DNA of 64,000 bases from Allomyces macrogynus ATCC 38327 (GCA_000151295.1 GG745383.1:143959-207958), one strand, 5' to 3'. Counted from the stretch's first letter, positions 52,246 to 63,800 are shown. Translations and numbers: made by a program. Notes: a model not told the origin generated them from the letters alone.

Positions 52246-52734
52246 GGTGCAGGCGGTTCAGGGTCAAGCGCAATCCTGCGGGTTGGTTCGAGGGTGGGCG
52301 CCAGAGGGGGAGCGGGGCGCCGGGCGGGTCGCGGCACAGCTGCTCTTCAATCTATCGAGGTTGCAAGCTCGAATGCAGCAAGTTGCTGGGTGTCGTGACT
52401 TGCGAATTCGTGCGGCAGTTGGTGGTGCAGATTGTGGGCAGTGATCGTGGCGCTTTGCTTGCTGGCGGAAGAGTGCGGTGGAGCGGCCCACCGCAGCACG
52501 GGGCACGCTGTCACAGCGATCTGCACCGTTCCACCGCACACCTCACGCTGATCACCCCCAGCCCCGCTGTCCAACAGCGTCGCGTCGTCCGCGGCAGCAG
52601 CAAGGCGCAATCACGCACGACCACGACATCGCCCACGCCGTTTAATCGACCCCGAGAATTGTCGCACTGAAGAGGAAGACGCCGCGCCTGCACTGTCGAC
52701 ACCCCCGCCCCCCCCCCCCCCCCATCCGCGCACT
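52246..52734. promoter_or_regulatory. Divergent intergenic region haspin / APC1 with C16 run
   Basis: 489 bp between divergent ATGs of two mitotic genes. A C16 homopolymer (52708-52723) lies 12 bp before the APC1 ATG. No other repeat is seen. Confidence 0.5.
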
Positions 52735-55700
52735 ATGGAACTCGAGCTTGGCCCGCAATGGACTGCACCGACCACCGACCGCGAGCAACTTCAAGATTAC
52801 CTTCAATTCCAAGAAACCCAAGATGACCACGACGCCCGTGACGACCTTTTTCTTGAGCGCCTCTACGACCCGTTCCCGCGCGTGCCCGCACTCGCGACGG
52901 CATCCGCACCAGCACGTCGGCTCTGGACCGACCATTCCGGCCGTTTACACGAATTGACTTGGGCCACATCCCGAACACTCGTCTGGCGTGTTGGATCCGC
53001 CATCCGCTCCGTTCTCGCCTACGACTCCACCGTGTACCACGCCGAATTTGTGTGTTTTGCCGATTTGACCAACACGACGGACTCGGACGCGGCCTGGGCC
53101 ATTGCCATCATACGTGCGCGCGAGGCCGCCATTATTCCCATTACCAGCGGCACGCCCTACTCGATCGCAATGCCGTGCGTTGCCCTGGCCGTGGTCTCGC
53201 TCCCGCTCGCGCTCGGCGGCGGCCTGCTCATCCTGCCGTCCCCTTCCGCACACGACCACGACGCGGACCTGCACCCGGTTCTCGCCATCACGCACCATCC
53301 GCTTGCCGCGCCGTACCAGGTTGCGCTCGATGCGGGAAGTGTTGATTCCGTCTTCGATACCCTCCCATTCGCGATCGCCCCAAGCGACACCGTGATCCCC
53401 GTCACTGCGCCAGGAATACTCGCCGAGCACCTCCTCGTCCGCCGCGCCGGCGCACCGCCGATCCTGTACTGGATCACGACGCGTGATTCCGTCACCGACG
53501 CGCACATGCCAAAGGCCGACACGTGGCACGGCGCGTCGCAGGATCCGTACGCGCAGTCCGCGCCGCACTTACGCGGCCATGACGCTGCGGGTTCGCCGTC
53601 ATTCAACACGCAGTCTCCCGCGTCGGGGCACGGCACGGTCTTATCAGCGGGCCATTTCGGGGAATCGACCGTGTACGTTGCGGCGGCCAGTGCGCGATAC
53701 GCGCGAATCGCGGCCGTGCGGGTCGCGCAGGCGACCGCGTCAGCGCGGACTGTACATGCGGCGTATGCCGTGCACGATGCGGATGGGAACGACCGGATTG
53801 CGCTGGTCGCGCACGATTCGGTCAAACTCGTGGACGCGATGTCGCTCGCGACGGTGGCCAAGACGACGCATGTGGTTGCGGCACGCGCGGTCATGAGTGG
53901 GACGCGTCGGGTGTTGCTTGTGGTCCGGAAAGACGGGCGCGTCGAGGCATGGGATGGGGCCAGGACCGTCGTGCCCGCGCCAGCTGCGGTCGCTGGGATC
54001 CACGCCGCACACGGCGATTCGGTCTGGGTCGAGACGACGGACGGGGCCGTGGTTGCAGCTCGCGTCGTTGTGCGTGCATGGGACCGTGGGCAAGTGCCTG
54101 ACGCGCAAGCTCTGCTCTTATCGGCACGGCAGCACCTCGATGCGGTTCTCGCTCAAGTCTTGGACCCGGCGCAGCTCGCCGCGATCCCGACGCCAGACGA
54201 CCTCGTGTCCACCCTTTTCGCGCACTACCCCGAGACGGTTTCGGTCGTCACGACTGCGCTATTCTGGCTCCTCGAGGACTGGTCACTCTCGATAGTCCAC
54301 GTGCACCCGCGTCGCGCACTCGCCGCCGTTCTCGCCGACTTGGCCGCGCGGCTCGGGTGGTCGCGGCACCTTGCCGCGGTTCTCGTGCAATTCCCCGACC
54401 TGCCCGTTCCCGCGGCTGTGACGGCAGCACCGCAAGTAGCGGAACCGGATCCCGTCCCCGATCTCCTGCAAGACCTAGGCGCTGTCTTCTCACGCACCCC
54501 GCGCGCACGCGCGACCCCACCCGTCCCCGCACGCGTTCTCCCACGCGTCGCATGGGCGCGCCGGACCCTTGCCACCATCAACGGCAGCCTGACCACCCCG
54601 CGCACGCTCGCCGCCCTCACCCCACAACCCGCGATCGAGCGCAATCTCCCATGGGCCTGGCTCATCCTCGTCTCTCTCGCGCGCGCCGCTTACCCCTCCC
54701 ACTCCACACCACCGTCTGCACCCACTCCCCAACCCACCCCACCACTGCCACTCCTCCCAGCACCCCTCCGGCGCACCGGTGCCCCGGCCCTCCTCGACGC
54801 CCAATCGCGTCTCCTCACGATCCCGACCCCCGTGACCCTCACGGGCCCGCCTCTCACGCATGCGCCGCCCGTAACCCCCACCGCGCCGGTCAACGACGAC
54901 CCCGATCGGACCGAAGCTGCCAAACGCGCCGCGCGCGCCGCGCACGAGGCCTACGCAATTGCCGTCCCACTCCACTTGGCCGAACGCACCCGGGTCGTGA
55001 CGGACGTGGTGCGGCGGTACTTGGCGGTCCCGCTCGCGCGAGCCATGATTCGTGCCGGCACCACCCAAGTCCAAGACCCGGCGACGTCCGCAGCGGCGGG
55101 CGTGCGGGACACGGGCGTGTTCATTGCGGATGCCAGCGACGAAGAGGACGTGATGACGGTCGTCGTCCCGTACCCCGACAACGAATCCCTCGCGATCACG
55201 ATCAACGCCAAGGCCGTTGCCCCGGAGACCGGCGCGGGGGACGACGACGTCCCGACGACGGGGACCGCGACCGTGCCCATTCCGCGCGCGTGCGCCGCGC
55301 ACTTGATCGCCGCGCAGTTCCATGCGGGTGCGGGCGCGGCGCTGGCAGCTGCCGTGTCCATGCTGCCGGTTGATTACGCGACCGCGCTCGCGCGCGCGCG
55401 GACCTGCGCGTCCGGGACCGTGATGGGCGGGTACTTGCTCGCGTCCGGCCTGCTCGGCCACCTCAGGGGTGCCGACCGGACCGCGACCGTACGCACTCTG
55501 CGGGACGCGTCAAATCCGTTGGTCACGGCGGGGTACCTAGTGGGGATGGCGGCGTCGAACGCGCGGGATGAGAAGGCGCGGCACGTGTTGGGCGTGTATT
55601 TCCCGCGCGCGGTCGGGGTGCCCAAGGACTTGGATCCCAGTGTGGACGTGGCGGTGCATGTTGGTGCGGTGTTGGCGATGGGGATCGTGACAAGGTGGCA

Positions 55701-57294
55701 GGTGCATGATGTAGCGTTGGATGCGATGGTCGAGGTGCTGGAGACGTGGGGTAGCAGGGACGCGAGGGTCGTGTTTGCTGCGTCCGTGGGATTGGCGATC
55801 GCGTTGGATGCGCCGAACGCGCACGCGAAGGATAGGGTGGTCGCGCGGCTGGTGAAGATCGTGAGGGCGAAACTTGGGACGACGGCAGCAATCTCCGCGA
55901 TTGCCACACTCGGATTGATTTCGCGCGGGACCAGTGACCCAGCAGCGGTCGCCGCGTGCCGATTACCGACGGTCGGCGCTGCAGCAGTCGCGCCGGACGA
56001 GGCGATGCATCGGGTGATTGCGACGCGGTGGATGACCGAGTGGGAGGCGATGGACACGTCGAGTGAAGGGGTGGAGAAGTACGCGAGGTTAGTCGAAGAG
56101 GATGATGGCGTGCGCGCGATGGTGGCCGCGGGCGCGTGCCATGCGCTCGGGGTGCGGTATGCGGGGAGCGGGAATGAGCGGGCGGTCGAGACGTGTCTCG
56201 AGTGGGCGGATTGGGTGACGAGCGTGGCAGCGCGGTCGGGTGGTACGTGTCCTCAGTCTCCACGATCCACGCAAGGATGGGAAGAACTGACTGCTGCTCT
56301 CATAGACGGATCACTCGCGGCCCGAATCGCTGCGCACGCCGCGCACCACGCCGCGCACACGATCCTCGTCGCGGCCTCGCTAATCGCCGCGGGCACCGGA
56401 CACCCACGCATATACGCGCGCGTCGCGCACTTACACGCCCGCCTTGGCCCAAACGTCCCGGACGCGCACCATACGGCGTCCAACCTAGCCCTCGGATTCA
56501 TCCTCCTTGCGCAAGGCCGGTTACGGCCTGATGTGGACCCCGTCGCTGTCGCTGCCGCCGCCTTCCCGCAATACTCCGACGACGAAGTGCATTTCCTAAT
56601 GCGGCACTTATGGGTGCGTGCCGCGCGTACAGCCGACGTGGTCGTGCGCGATGCCGAAGGTTCGCATGAGGTCGTTCCCGTATCTGCGACTGTCAATTGG
56701 GACGACGGCCGGGATCCCGCGGTCGTCACGATGCCCGGTGTGATCAATGACCTGGCGAGGGTCGCGCATGTTGCGATTGGGACTCGGTGGCGGGACAGGG
56801 TCGCGCCGATCGAGTTTGTGGGACTCCCGCCGCCGACCGTGTACGTCCAGCGTAAGCCCGATCCGGGGGCTGAACTCGCGCGCGCGCTCGCGGTCCCGCT
56901 CCATCGGCTCGCGGGAGCGGCGGTGCGTGGGGTGCTGGACCCGGCGGATGCGAGGATGTTGCGCGCGATTCGGGCGGCTGGGGCGAGGTTACCTGCCGAA
57001 GCGGCGGTCGAAGTCACGCGCGTGTTTGTCGCGGCGCGGCATACGGCGGCGACGGCTGCGGGTGCAGGTGCGGTGCCGTGGGGGCCGCCGGGGTGGATTG
57101 ACGTGTGGCGGGATTTGAGCGTAGATGCGCGACGGGCTGCGGCGGCGGTGGTTTTGTTGGGTGCGGGTGGTGGGGACGCGGCCGTTGCGGCGGGATCGCG
57201 CACAGCGGAGGAGGTGGCGCGAGTGGCCGGGAGTGGGTTGGATCTGGGGGTCGCGCAGATTTCGGCGGCGCTGTTGGAGCACGGTGGGTCGTGA
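52735..57294 (+). CDS. APC1: Anaphase-promoting complex subunit 1
   Basis: Largest scaffold of the APC/C ubiquitin ligase. Exon 1 52735-56242 and exon 2 56306-57294; a 63-nt intron (GTACGT donor, ACTGACTG branch-like site, pyrimidine tract, TAG) is in frame and without stop, so an uninterrupted frame of 1519 codons hides it; spliced product 1498 residues. The N-terminal half reads as beta-propeller-like (RRLWTDHSGRLHELTW, FADLTNTTDSDAAWAI). The C-terminal half carries proteasome/cyclosome repeats: GGYLLASGLLGHLRGADRT, PLVTAGYLVGMAASNARDEK, HILVAASLIA-like repeats and the APC1 signature NLALGFILLAQGRLRPDV, YSDDEVHFLMRHLWVRAAR. It is shorter than human APC1 (1944). It faces haspin head to head. 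Confidence 0.88.
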   Translation: MELELGPQWTAPTTDREQLQDYLQFQETQDDHDARDDLFLERLYDPFPRVPALATASAPARRLWTDHSGRLHELTWATSRTLVWRVGSAIRSVLAYDSTVYHAEFVCFADLTNTTDSDAAWAIAIIRAREAAIIPITSGTPYSIAMPCVALAVVSLPLALGGGLLILPSPSAHDHDADLHPVLAITHHPLAAPYQVALDAGSVDSVFDTLPFAIAPSDTVIPVTAPGILAEHLLVRRAGAPPILYWITTRDSVTDAHMPKADTWHGASQDPYAQSAPHLRGHDAAGSPSFNTQSPASGHGTVLSAGHFGESTVYVAAASARYARIAAVRVAQATASARTVHAAYAVHDADGNDRIALVAHDSVKLVDAMSLATVAKTTHVVAARAVMSGTRRVLLVVRKDGRVEAWDGARTVVPAPAAVAGIHAAHGDSVWVETTDGAVVAARVVVRAWDRGQVPDAQALLLSARQHLDAVLAQVLDPAQLAAIPTPDDLVSTLFAHYPETVSVVTTALFWLLEDWSLSIVHVHPRRALAAVLADLAARLGWSRHLAAVLVQFPDLPVPAAVTAAPQVAEPDPVPDLLQDLGAVFSRTPRARATPPVPARVLPRVAWARRTLATINGSLTTPRTLAALTPQPAIERNLPWAWLILVSLARAAYPSHSTPPSAPTPQPTPPLPLLPAPLRRTGAPALLDAQSRLLTIPTPVTLTGPPLTHAPPVTPTAPVNDDPDRTEAAKRAARAAHEAYAIAVPLHLAERTRVVTDVVRRYLAVPLARAMIRAGTTQVQDPATSAAAGVRDTGVFIADASDEEDVMTVVVPYPDNESLAITINAKAVAPETGAGDDDVPTTGTATVPIPRACAAHLIAAQFHAGAGAALAAAVSMLPVDYATALARARTCASGTVMGGYLLASGLLGHLRGADRTATVRTLRDASNPLVTAGYLVGMAASNARDEKARHVLGVYFPRAVGVPKDLDPSVDVAVHVGAVLAMGIVTRWQVHDVALDAMVEVLETWGSRDARVVFAASVGLAIALDAPNAHAKDRVVARLVKIVRAKLGTTAAISAIATLGLISRGTSDPAAVAACRLPTVGAAAVAPDEAMHRVIATRWMTEWEAMDTSSEGVEKYARLVEEDDGVRAMVAAGACHALGVRYAGSGNERAVETCLEWADWVTSVAARSGGTCPQSPRSTQGWEELTAALIDGSLAARIAAHAAHHAAHTILVAASLIAAGTGHPRIYARVAHLHARLGPNVPDAHHTASNLALGFILLAQGRLRPDVDPVAVAAAAFPQYSDDEVHFLMRHLWVRAARTADVVVRDAEGSHEVVPVSATVNWDDGRDPAVVTMPGVINDLARVAHVAIGTRWRDRVAPIEFVGLPPPTVYVQRKPDPGAELARALAVPLHRLAGAAVRGVLDPADARMLRAIRAAGARLPAEAAVEVTRVFVAARHTAATAAGAGAVPWGPPGWIDVWRDLSVDARRAAAAVVLLGAGGGDAAVAAGSRTAEEVARVAGSGLDLGVAQISAALLEHGGS

Positions 57295-58408
57295 AGATTT
57301 GACGGTGGAGTGTTAGAGGATCAGGGAATCATCACCGTGGCCATCAATACAGACGTTAGCTCGAAATCTTTCCACTTCATTAATTATTCAATTCAAGGAA
57401 ATCATCGCTGCGGTTCCTTCATCGCAGCCTTCAAAGGAGAGCGGATCTGTTGGCACAGCCGTCACATGGTCAACGCCCTTGACGCCATATCTGACTCCAT
57501 TGATTGCGGTCGTGGTCCAACGTTTGTGACTGCAGAGGCGCAAATGTGGCCATCATGGGGTGATGCCAGTCGGCTCAACGCTTCACTGCAGGTGCAGTAC
57601 CCACGGCTCACGACTCAAAGAGTGACAGCAGCTGAGGTTGTCAGAAATGAGTTTCCGACATCCGGTGTTCTGGGGTTCGCCCCCCAGTCTGGGCAGATTG
57701 ATCTAGACCTGACGGCACGCTGAAACCATACACGCGCAACCGCACCGCGACAGGTATGTTTTTTACATGAGACCTTTTTGAGTCTTTTTGTTTTGATTTT
57801 GGGTAAGCACGTGTGCGCGCTCAGCTTCCAACTGGACCGCACTTTGAGGCACATTCAAAGCTAATGCGCTGAACGACAGCTTCTCAAATGCGTCCATGTT
57901 GTGTATGCTCAAAGTTGCATTACATACTGTGAGTGCCAGGCAAGTCCACTTTGGACAACACACGCCACGCCACGGCTTTCGTTGGCGATTTGGTTGCGCC
58001 AAAGGTGAATCTCGCTCTCAGACGAGACTCTCAGCGCTCGCTCTCAGATCCGGCCTGTCAGAATAAGCACCGACAAACTCACAACTTTGATTTGGCGATT
58101 ATACAAGTCCTCTGCAAAGCAAACCAACGAAAACCAGACTCGATTTCCTGCCCTCCATGGCTTCCTGACTGGAGTATCCGACAAAAAAGACTGACGCAGG
58201 ATAGGTTGTGGTCTTGCATAGCAATTCGCGTGCAGTTCGTCGTTGGCTTCGGTTCCATATTGTCAGCCTGGCACGTTCAAAATCCGGCCGTCGACATGAT
58301 CAACATCGACACGTTCACGTTGTTTCATTTAGGCCATCGCACAACACTGCAAAGCAAACCAAACCAACCACCAACCAACCAACCAAAACTCGATCCGTTC
58401 CCTCCACC
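57295..58408. other. Gene-free interval after APC1
   Basis: 1.1 kb between the convergent ends of APC1 and the GATA gene, with lower GC. An AACC/CCAA microsatellite sits at about 58358-58392. A 137-codon frame near 57310 lacks an ATG and any domain. No tRNA or dispersed element is found. Confidence 0.5.
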
Positions 58409-60760
58409 TCACCTCCCTGCGGCCGCCATTCGCAGCTCCCCCGGTACCACATCGCTTGACCTCCTCGTTGCGAGCGGCGGCGGGCGCCGTACGGCCGTCC
58501 ACGGCATCACCGCACGCGCTGGTGCCGTCTCGAACCGCGCGCGTTTCGCCGGCCGAGGGTCCAACACCGCCACGGCCGTCGCGCGCCTTACCCTCGTCAC
58601 GGGCGACGCCGACGCGGCGCGCAAAACGACCGCCGGTTCCTCCGACTCGCCGCCATCAGGCAACTCAATCGTTTCCGTCGCGCTCCCACCGCCACCGCCA
58701 GTCCCATCCTCGTCAATCCCACCCTCGAGAACCGGCCGGTGCACGTTATGCGTGCGTCGATACAGCCCACACGCATTACACAGCGGCTCATGATTCATCC
58801 CGCGTCGCCACGCGGGCGTCTCGGTCGCGCCGCAATTCGCGCACACGCCCTGCGTCCGGCGTCCACGAACGACGCGAATCTCGCCCGTCTCGAGCCGCTC
58901 GACGGGCCGGTCACACCCGTGCAGTTTTTCGTAGAGCCCGCAGGGGTTGCACAGGTTCTCAGCGAGCGGCATCCCGTTATCGTCGACGCCGCGGAAATGT
59001 AAGCGGGACCGCCGCCACGAGGCGGTCGCGGTATTACCGCAATTGAAGCACACGCGGTCGCCGGTCGCTTGGTGCGACGGAATCGGGGACGCAGACTCGT
59101 CGTCGACGACCGCGTGGGCGCCAACGGGCGTGGCCAGTGGGATCCCGACGAGTTTGGGCTTCCCGGACTTGGTTCGCCCGCGCGACTTGGTTGGGGGGAG
59201 ACCGCTGCTCGGCGGGTCCGTGTCGTTGACGGCAGCGGTGGTGGCCGTGGCCACGGCGGGCGTTGCGGCCACGGCCGTTGGCGACAAGGAACCCGTGCGC
59301 GCGCGCTTGTTGGCTCGCGAGGAGGTGGACGTACCGCTCGGCCGCCGCCGGGCCTTGCGCGACGCGGTGGGCTCATCGAAGGCGGGGGCCGCCCACGACA
59401 TGACCGACTCGCACGAGCTTGCGTCGTCAGTGTACTCTGACCCGGCATCGGCCGATGCCACGACCGAACTTGCGAGACCTTCTTCCTCGTCTTCCTCCTC
59501 TTCGTCGTCGTCGTCGCCATCGTCCTCCTCGTCTCCGTCTTCCCCGTCTTCGACCTCGGCCTCGGCTTCCTCTTCGCCGGTCACCGACGACAGCGGCGAG
59601 AGCGGCGAGGGACGCGTTGGTGCGGATGCTGGAGGTGGAGGGGTAAGCAGCGGACCAGGCTGCGCCACAGTGACGACAGCAGGTGGCCGGGTCGCAGGAG
59701 CAGGAGAAGAGAATGCGCTTGAATCTCGTGTTATGACACGTCCCCTCGTTTCGACGGGCTCGGCCGACTCTAGGCGCGGCGGCGGGGGCGTCGACGATGG
59801 TGGTGCCGGCACAATCTCGACACAAATTGGCGGAATCACCTCGACCACGGGCCCGACTCGCGGTGGAGAGCGAGCGTGGAGCTGCGGCGGCGGTGCTGGT
59901 GGACTTGCCGCGCCCTGTGGAGCAGGGGGTGGAGACGGTGCGGGTGGAGACGGTGCACGCGTCGCTTCCTCAAGTGGCGGTACCAGTGCGACCACCGGCG
60001 TCTTCGGCCGAGACGGCAACCGCTGCAACTTTGTGCGCGGCACCGATACGTCACCCACGCCCTCGGCCGGCCGGTACGACCGCGCCGGATCAAACGACCC
60101 TGGCGTCGGTGGCGGCGGTACGGCCGTCGCTGGCCGGTACGACCGTGTCGCCGAGAGTGTGACCGCAGGCCCTGCGTTGTGCGCGCCACCGCCGCCATTA
60201 CCCGGTGGGACCGCGAGCGGCGGTGCCGTGGGCCTCCTCGGCAACGGGATCGGTCCCGAGTGCGCGCTGGATCGACGCAGTGCCGTCCTTGCCCGTTGCT
60301 GTGGCGGTGCATCATTCTCCACATCCGACACAGGCCACCGTGCACCGCGTCCACGGCTCGTGGATCGAGACCGCGACGTAAACTGGAGGCTCGCCGAACG
60401 CACGAGGGTCGCGGTGCCGAGTGCCGGGAACTCGCGACTTGCCGGTCGTGGTGCGGCCGAGGACGTTGCATATGCCGGCTCGTACCGCTCGTACCGCCGC
60501 GTCTGCTTCCACGCGGCCGCAGGCGGCGATCGAGCACGTGCATTGGGCACTGATGGCTGCTGTTGTACTGGTGCGAGTGCGGGTACCGGTACCGTCGGCG
60601 GCAGTGCGGGTGCGCGTCGATTCTCGACAGACCCACGACTCGCTGGACGTGCGGTTCCACGGCTCCCCGGGCGCGAAGTCCCACGACTCGCCGGCCGGGA
60701 CCCTGCGCCAGCAGCACGCGGCGGCCATGGAGCGCGCGACCCTGCGAGCTGCTGCTGCAT
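58409..60760 (-). CDS. GATA-type transcription factor with two zinc fingers
   Basis: 783 residues, from the ATG at 60760 (the frame extends upstream only with non-ATG codons). The N-terminal 480 residues are Pro/Ser/Arg-rich and disordered, with long Glu/Asp runs around 59470-59570. Finger 1: CFNCGNTATASWRRSRLHF...NLCNPCGLYEKLHG, with 29 residues between the Cys pairs rather than 17-18. Finger 2: CANCGATETPAWRRGMNHEP..CNACGLYRRTHNVHRP, with the usual 17. The fingers are about 25 residues apart. Both have the WR and N-C-GL cores, so both may bind GATA sites. Downstream are basic stretches (RRATAVAVLDPRPAKRARF) that look like a nuclear signal. Fungal two-finger GATA factors regulate nitrogen, iron or light responses; the target here is unknown. 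Confidence 0.9.
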   Translation of the reverse strand: MQQQLAGSRAPWPPRAAGAGSRPASRGTSRPGSRGTARPASRGSVENRRAPALPPTVPVPALAPVQQQPSVPNARARSPPAAAWKQTRRYERYEPAYATSSAAPRPASREFPALGTATLVRSASLQFTSRSRSTSRGRGARWPVSDVENDAPPQQRARTALRRSSAHSGPIPLPRRPTAPPLAVPPGNGGGGAHNAGPAVTLSATRSYRPATAVPPPPTPGSFDPARSYRPAEGVGDVSVPRTKLQRLPSRPKTPVVALVPPLEEATRAPSPPAPSPPPAPQGAASPPAPPPQLHARSPPRVGPVVEVIPPICVEIVPAPPSSTPPPPRLESAEPVETRGRVITRDSSAFSSPAPATRPPAVVTVAQPGPLLTPPPPASAPTRPSPLSPLSSVTGEEEAEAEVEDGEDGDEEDDGDDDDEEEEDEEEGLASSVVASADAGSEYTDDASSCESVMSWAAPAFDEPTASRKARRRPSGTSTSSRANKRARTGSLSPTAVAATPAVATATTAAVNDTDPPSSGLPPTKSRGRTKSGKPKLVGIPLATPVGAHAVVDDESASPIPSHQATGDRVCFNCGNTATASWRRSRLHFRGVDDNGMPLAENLCNPCGLYEKLHGCDRPVERLETGEIRVVRGRRTQGVCANCGATETPAWRRGMNHEPLCNACGLYRRTHNVHRPVLEGGIDEDGTGGGGGSATETIELPDGGESEEPAVVLRAASASPVTRVRRATAVAVLDPRPAKRARFETAPARAVMPWTAVRRPPPLATRRSSDVVPGELRMAAAGR

Positions 60761-60874
60761 GCGGCGGTCAGCAACGCTCGCAGCGGCACGGCGCGCGACG
60801 TACGGCAAGAACGCTGGTTTCGGTGGTGGAGCGGGCGCGCCCGACGGCGACGCCGAATAAAAACGGTAGCAATA

Positions 60875-63800
60875 TTAGAACCTGGTGCAAAAAATACTGC
60901 GGTAAGAGCCACGGCGCCAATGTATGCGCCGCGATTGGTCGGTTCTAAAGCGATTCGATCAACCGTGAGCTCAAAATTTTCAAGGCAAAAGTGCAAGAAA
61001 GCGACACATACCTCCCCCAACCCGTGTGCTGGACACCATATTTCTTCGCGTGTTGCGCCCGCGCAAACCCACCGATCTCGACTCGACAATTTCGCCCTCC
61101 TCCTGCTGCGTCGCGTCGGACGACGCGGCCCGAGATCACGGCGTGCGTCTGCGTCTCCGACTCGGCCTCGTGCAGCGCATCCACCAGCCGCGGCAGCGGC
61201 GTTGGTGGAGGTGGCGACGGCGACGGGACCCGCACAGCCTCCTCTGATGCCGCTTCGCTTGGTGCGGAGGGCAACGATACCGCCGCGGACGCGTCGACCG
61301 TCGCCTGTCGCTGACGTACGGCAAAAATCGACCACAGCTGCTGCGCTGCCGATCCGGGGCCCGCGTCGAGCACGTACTTGGGCGACGCTGGCGGGAGCGC
61401 GTCAGCCGTAGTCGTCGGCGTGCGTGCGCGTGGGGCAGCAGGGGTCGTGGGTACGGTTCGAGGCCGCGATGCAGCGAGCGCTGGGGTAGTCGCTGCCGAC
61501 TGCGTGCGGGAACGCCGCGCCGAGGTAGTACCGCTCGACTTGGTCCGTGACCGCTTCGACGCGGCGGTGGTTGCGGCAGCCGCGGGTTCGGCAGTCCCCG
61601 TGGCCGTCGTCGTGCGCGACCGTTGGCCCGCGGCCGACACTGCAGGTGCCGCAGGTGGTGGTAGCGGTGGTGGCGGCACGTGCGGTTCGGCGCGCACCGA
61701 CCTATCGTGAGCGTCGCGAGCCTCGCGTTCGCGCGCACGGTCCCGATCCGCTCCACGACCACCGTCATCCGCCGGCCGGTGCCGCCGGCGCTGCGCGTTC
61801 TCCACCGATCCCGGCGCCAGTCCCGCTTCCACGGCGTGAGCACCCTTGCGGCGGGCCCCAAACCGTCCCATCGAGTCGCGCGCCTGCAACAAGTAACTCG
61901 TCTGCTTGGGCCGGTCATCGTGCACGGGCCCACCCTCGATTGTCGGCGGTCGCAGCTTCTTTTTCTTGCTCTTGCTCTTGCTCTTGTTCGCCGCGAGCGG
62001 GGGCGGCGGCGGTGGTGGTTGCGGCAGTCTCCATGCCGTGGATTTGCTTTTAGCACACGTCGTGGTCTTGGACCCTGTTGGCGCCGCCGTCGGCGTCTTG
62101 CTCTTCGTCCCCACCGCACTCGCACTTGCAGCGGCCGCGGTCGTTGTCGGCGCGGGCGCTTTACGCGTTGCCACACCTCCCCCGCTACCTCCACCGCCTC
62201 CGCCAGCATTCCGATTCCGGTTCCGCTGTCGCGCACGGAGCCGCGCCCTCACCGCCTCCTCATCGCTCACCTCCTCGTCCTCCTCGTCCTCGGCACCATC
62301 CGCATCGTACTCTCCGTCATCTTCAAGCGCCGGCGATGACCGCGGGGTTGGGACCGTCGACAACGATTCGGCGGGCGACGGCGCACGCACTTTCCCCGAC
62401 GTGGATCGCGGGTTCGGAACTGGTACGGCAGTGGGTGCGTCGGGCCGGACAAACGCGTCGAGATCGTCGGCGGGCGGGAGCGGGATCCCGGCGGTCGCTC
62501 GTGCCGGGGCAGGCGACGCGGATGCTTGTGCGGCAGCAGTGGCGCGAGCGGGTGGAGGGTGCACGATCAGGCGAATCCGCGGGCCCGCGGGCCACGTTGT
62601 TGCGGGGCCAGGAGCGGGCGGGAGAGTCGCGGCGGCATGCGCGAGGAACGAGTCGACCGAGTCGGCGCCGGGCGAGTCGAGTGCGGCCGAGTGCGCGGCA
62701 AACGGCCAGATTGGTGCGGTGGCGGTCGTGGGTGCGTCGGTGTGGGTCGCAGGAGTGGCCGCGGGCGAGTCCGACGGGGAGCTCGATGGAGACGAGGCGC
62801 TGGACGACAAGGACGAGGTGGAAATCGACGACGACGGGGGCACCTCTTCGCCACCGGCCGCGATCGCGCGGCCAGGATACAGCACGTCACACCACGGTCC
62901 ACCGGGCACGTAGGGTCCCGCAACGCCTAACGCCTCGAGATCCGACGCGTCGCCGTCCGATTCGTCATGCGACGCCCATTCTGACGACGCCGACGACGAT
63001 CGGCGCGACGTGTGGCCCGAGAACGGCGTGCCGACCCACATCCCGGCCGCCGTGCGCGGTGGCACGTCAACGGCGTCAATTTCCATGTCGTCCAAGCTCG
63101 GTAGGGTCGCGCGCGCCGCGACCGAGGATGCGCGGTCGAGGTCGACCGACTGTTGCTGGAACAGGTTGACCCAGGGGTTATCGACCGAGTCATCGCCGGG
63201 CGAGACCGAGGGGGACCCAGCGGTGCGCGGATCGTCCCAGTCGACACCGCCCGAGCATGGTCGCGGTGGAGGCCGTTGTCGGGGACTCGAGCGACTCGCG
63301 CGCGACTTGTTGCTGCGACGGCGGCAGTACGGCGGCGTGGGTCGAGCAAGAGTACGGGTGGTGGTGGAGGTGGTGGTGGTGCAAATGGAGCGACGCGGGC
63401 GCGACAATGTCGGGCAGTGGTTGGGACAGGAGGACCTCGGGTTCGAGCGGCAGCGCCGGCGGCAGCGCATCGCCCTGCACGTGCGGGAGGCCTGGCGGGA
63501 GCTGCGGCGAGAGCACGGTGCGCGTGTTGAGCGCCGCCAGCGTGGGCGACCGCCACGATGACGACCGGTCATGCGCGAGCAGCGTTTCGAGGTCGGGTAG
63601 CTCGGTGGGCTCGGCAGGCACGGCCAGCGTCCAGGCCGGCCGCAACGTTGGGTCCGAGAGGGACGCCGAGAGCGCCAGATCAGTGTTCGTTGCCGCAGGA
63701 TCGAGCGGCGGCGGCGGTAGCCAGGCAGGCGCAGCCGCGGCCACGGTGGTCATGGACGAGGGCGGTGGTGGTGACACGAGCAAGAGAGACTCGAGCCAGG

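Noticed and set aside
57310..57723. 137-codon plus-strand frame after APC1
   Set aside because: Begins with GTG, no ATG in good context, no domain, base composition as in the non-coding flanks.
59836..61335. 499-codon minus-strand frame
   Set aside because: It crosses both the GATA gene and the end of the next gene in another phase; composition is Arg/His/Ser noise. Only a short GAYIGAVALTAVFF patch looks ordered and it needs a weaker splice.
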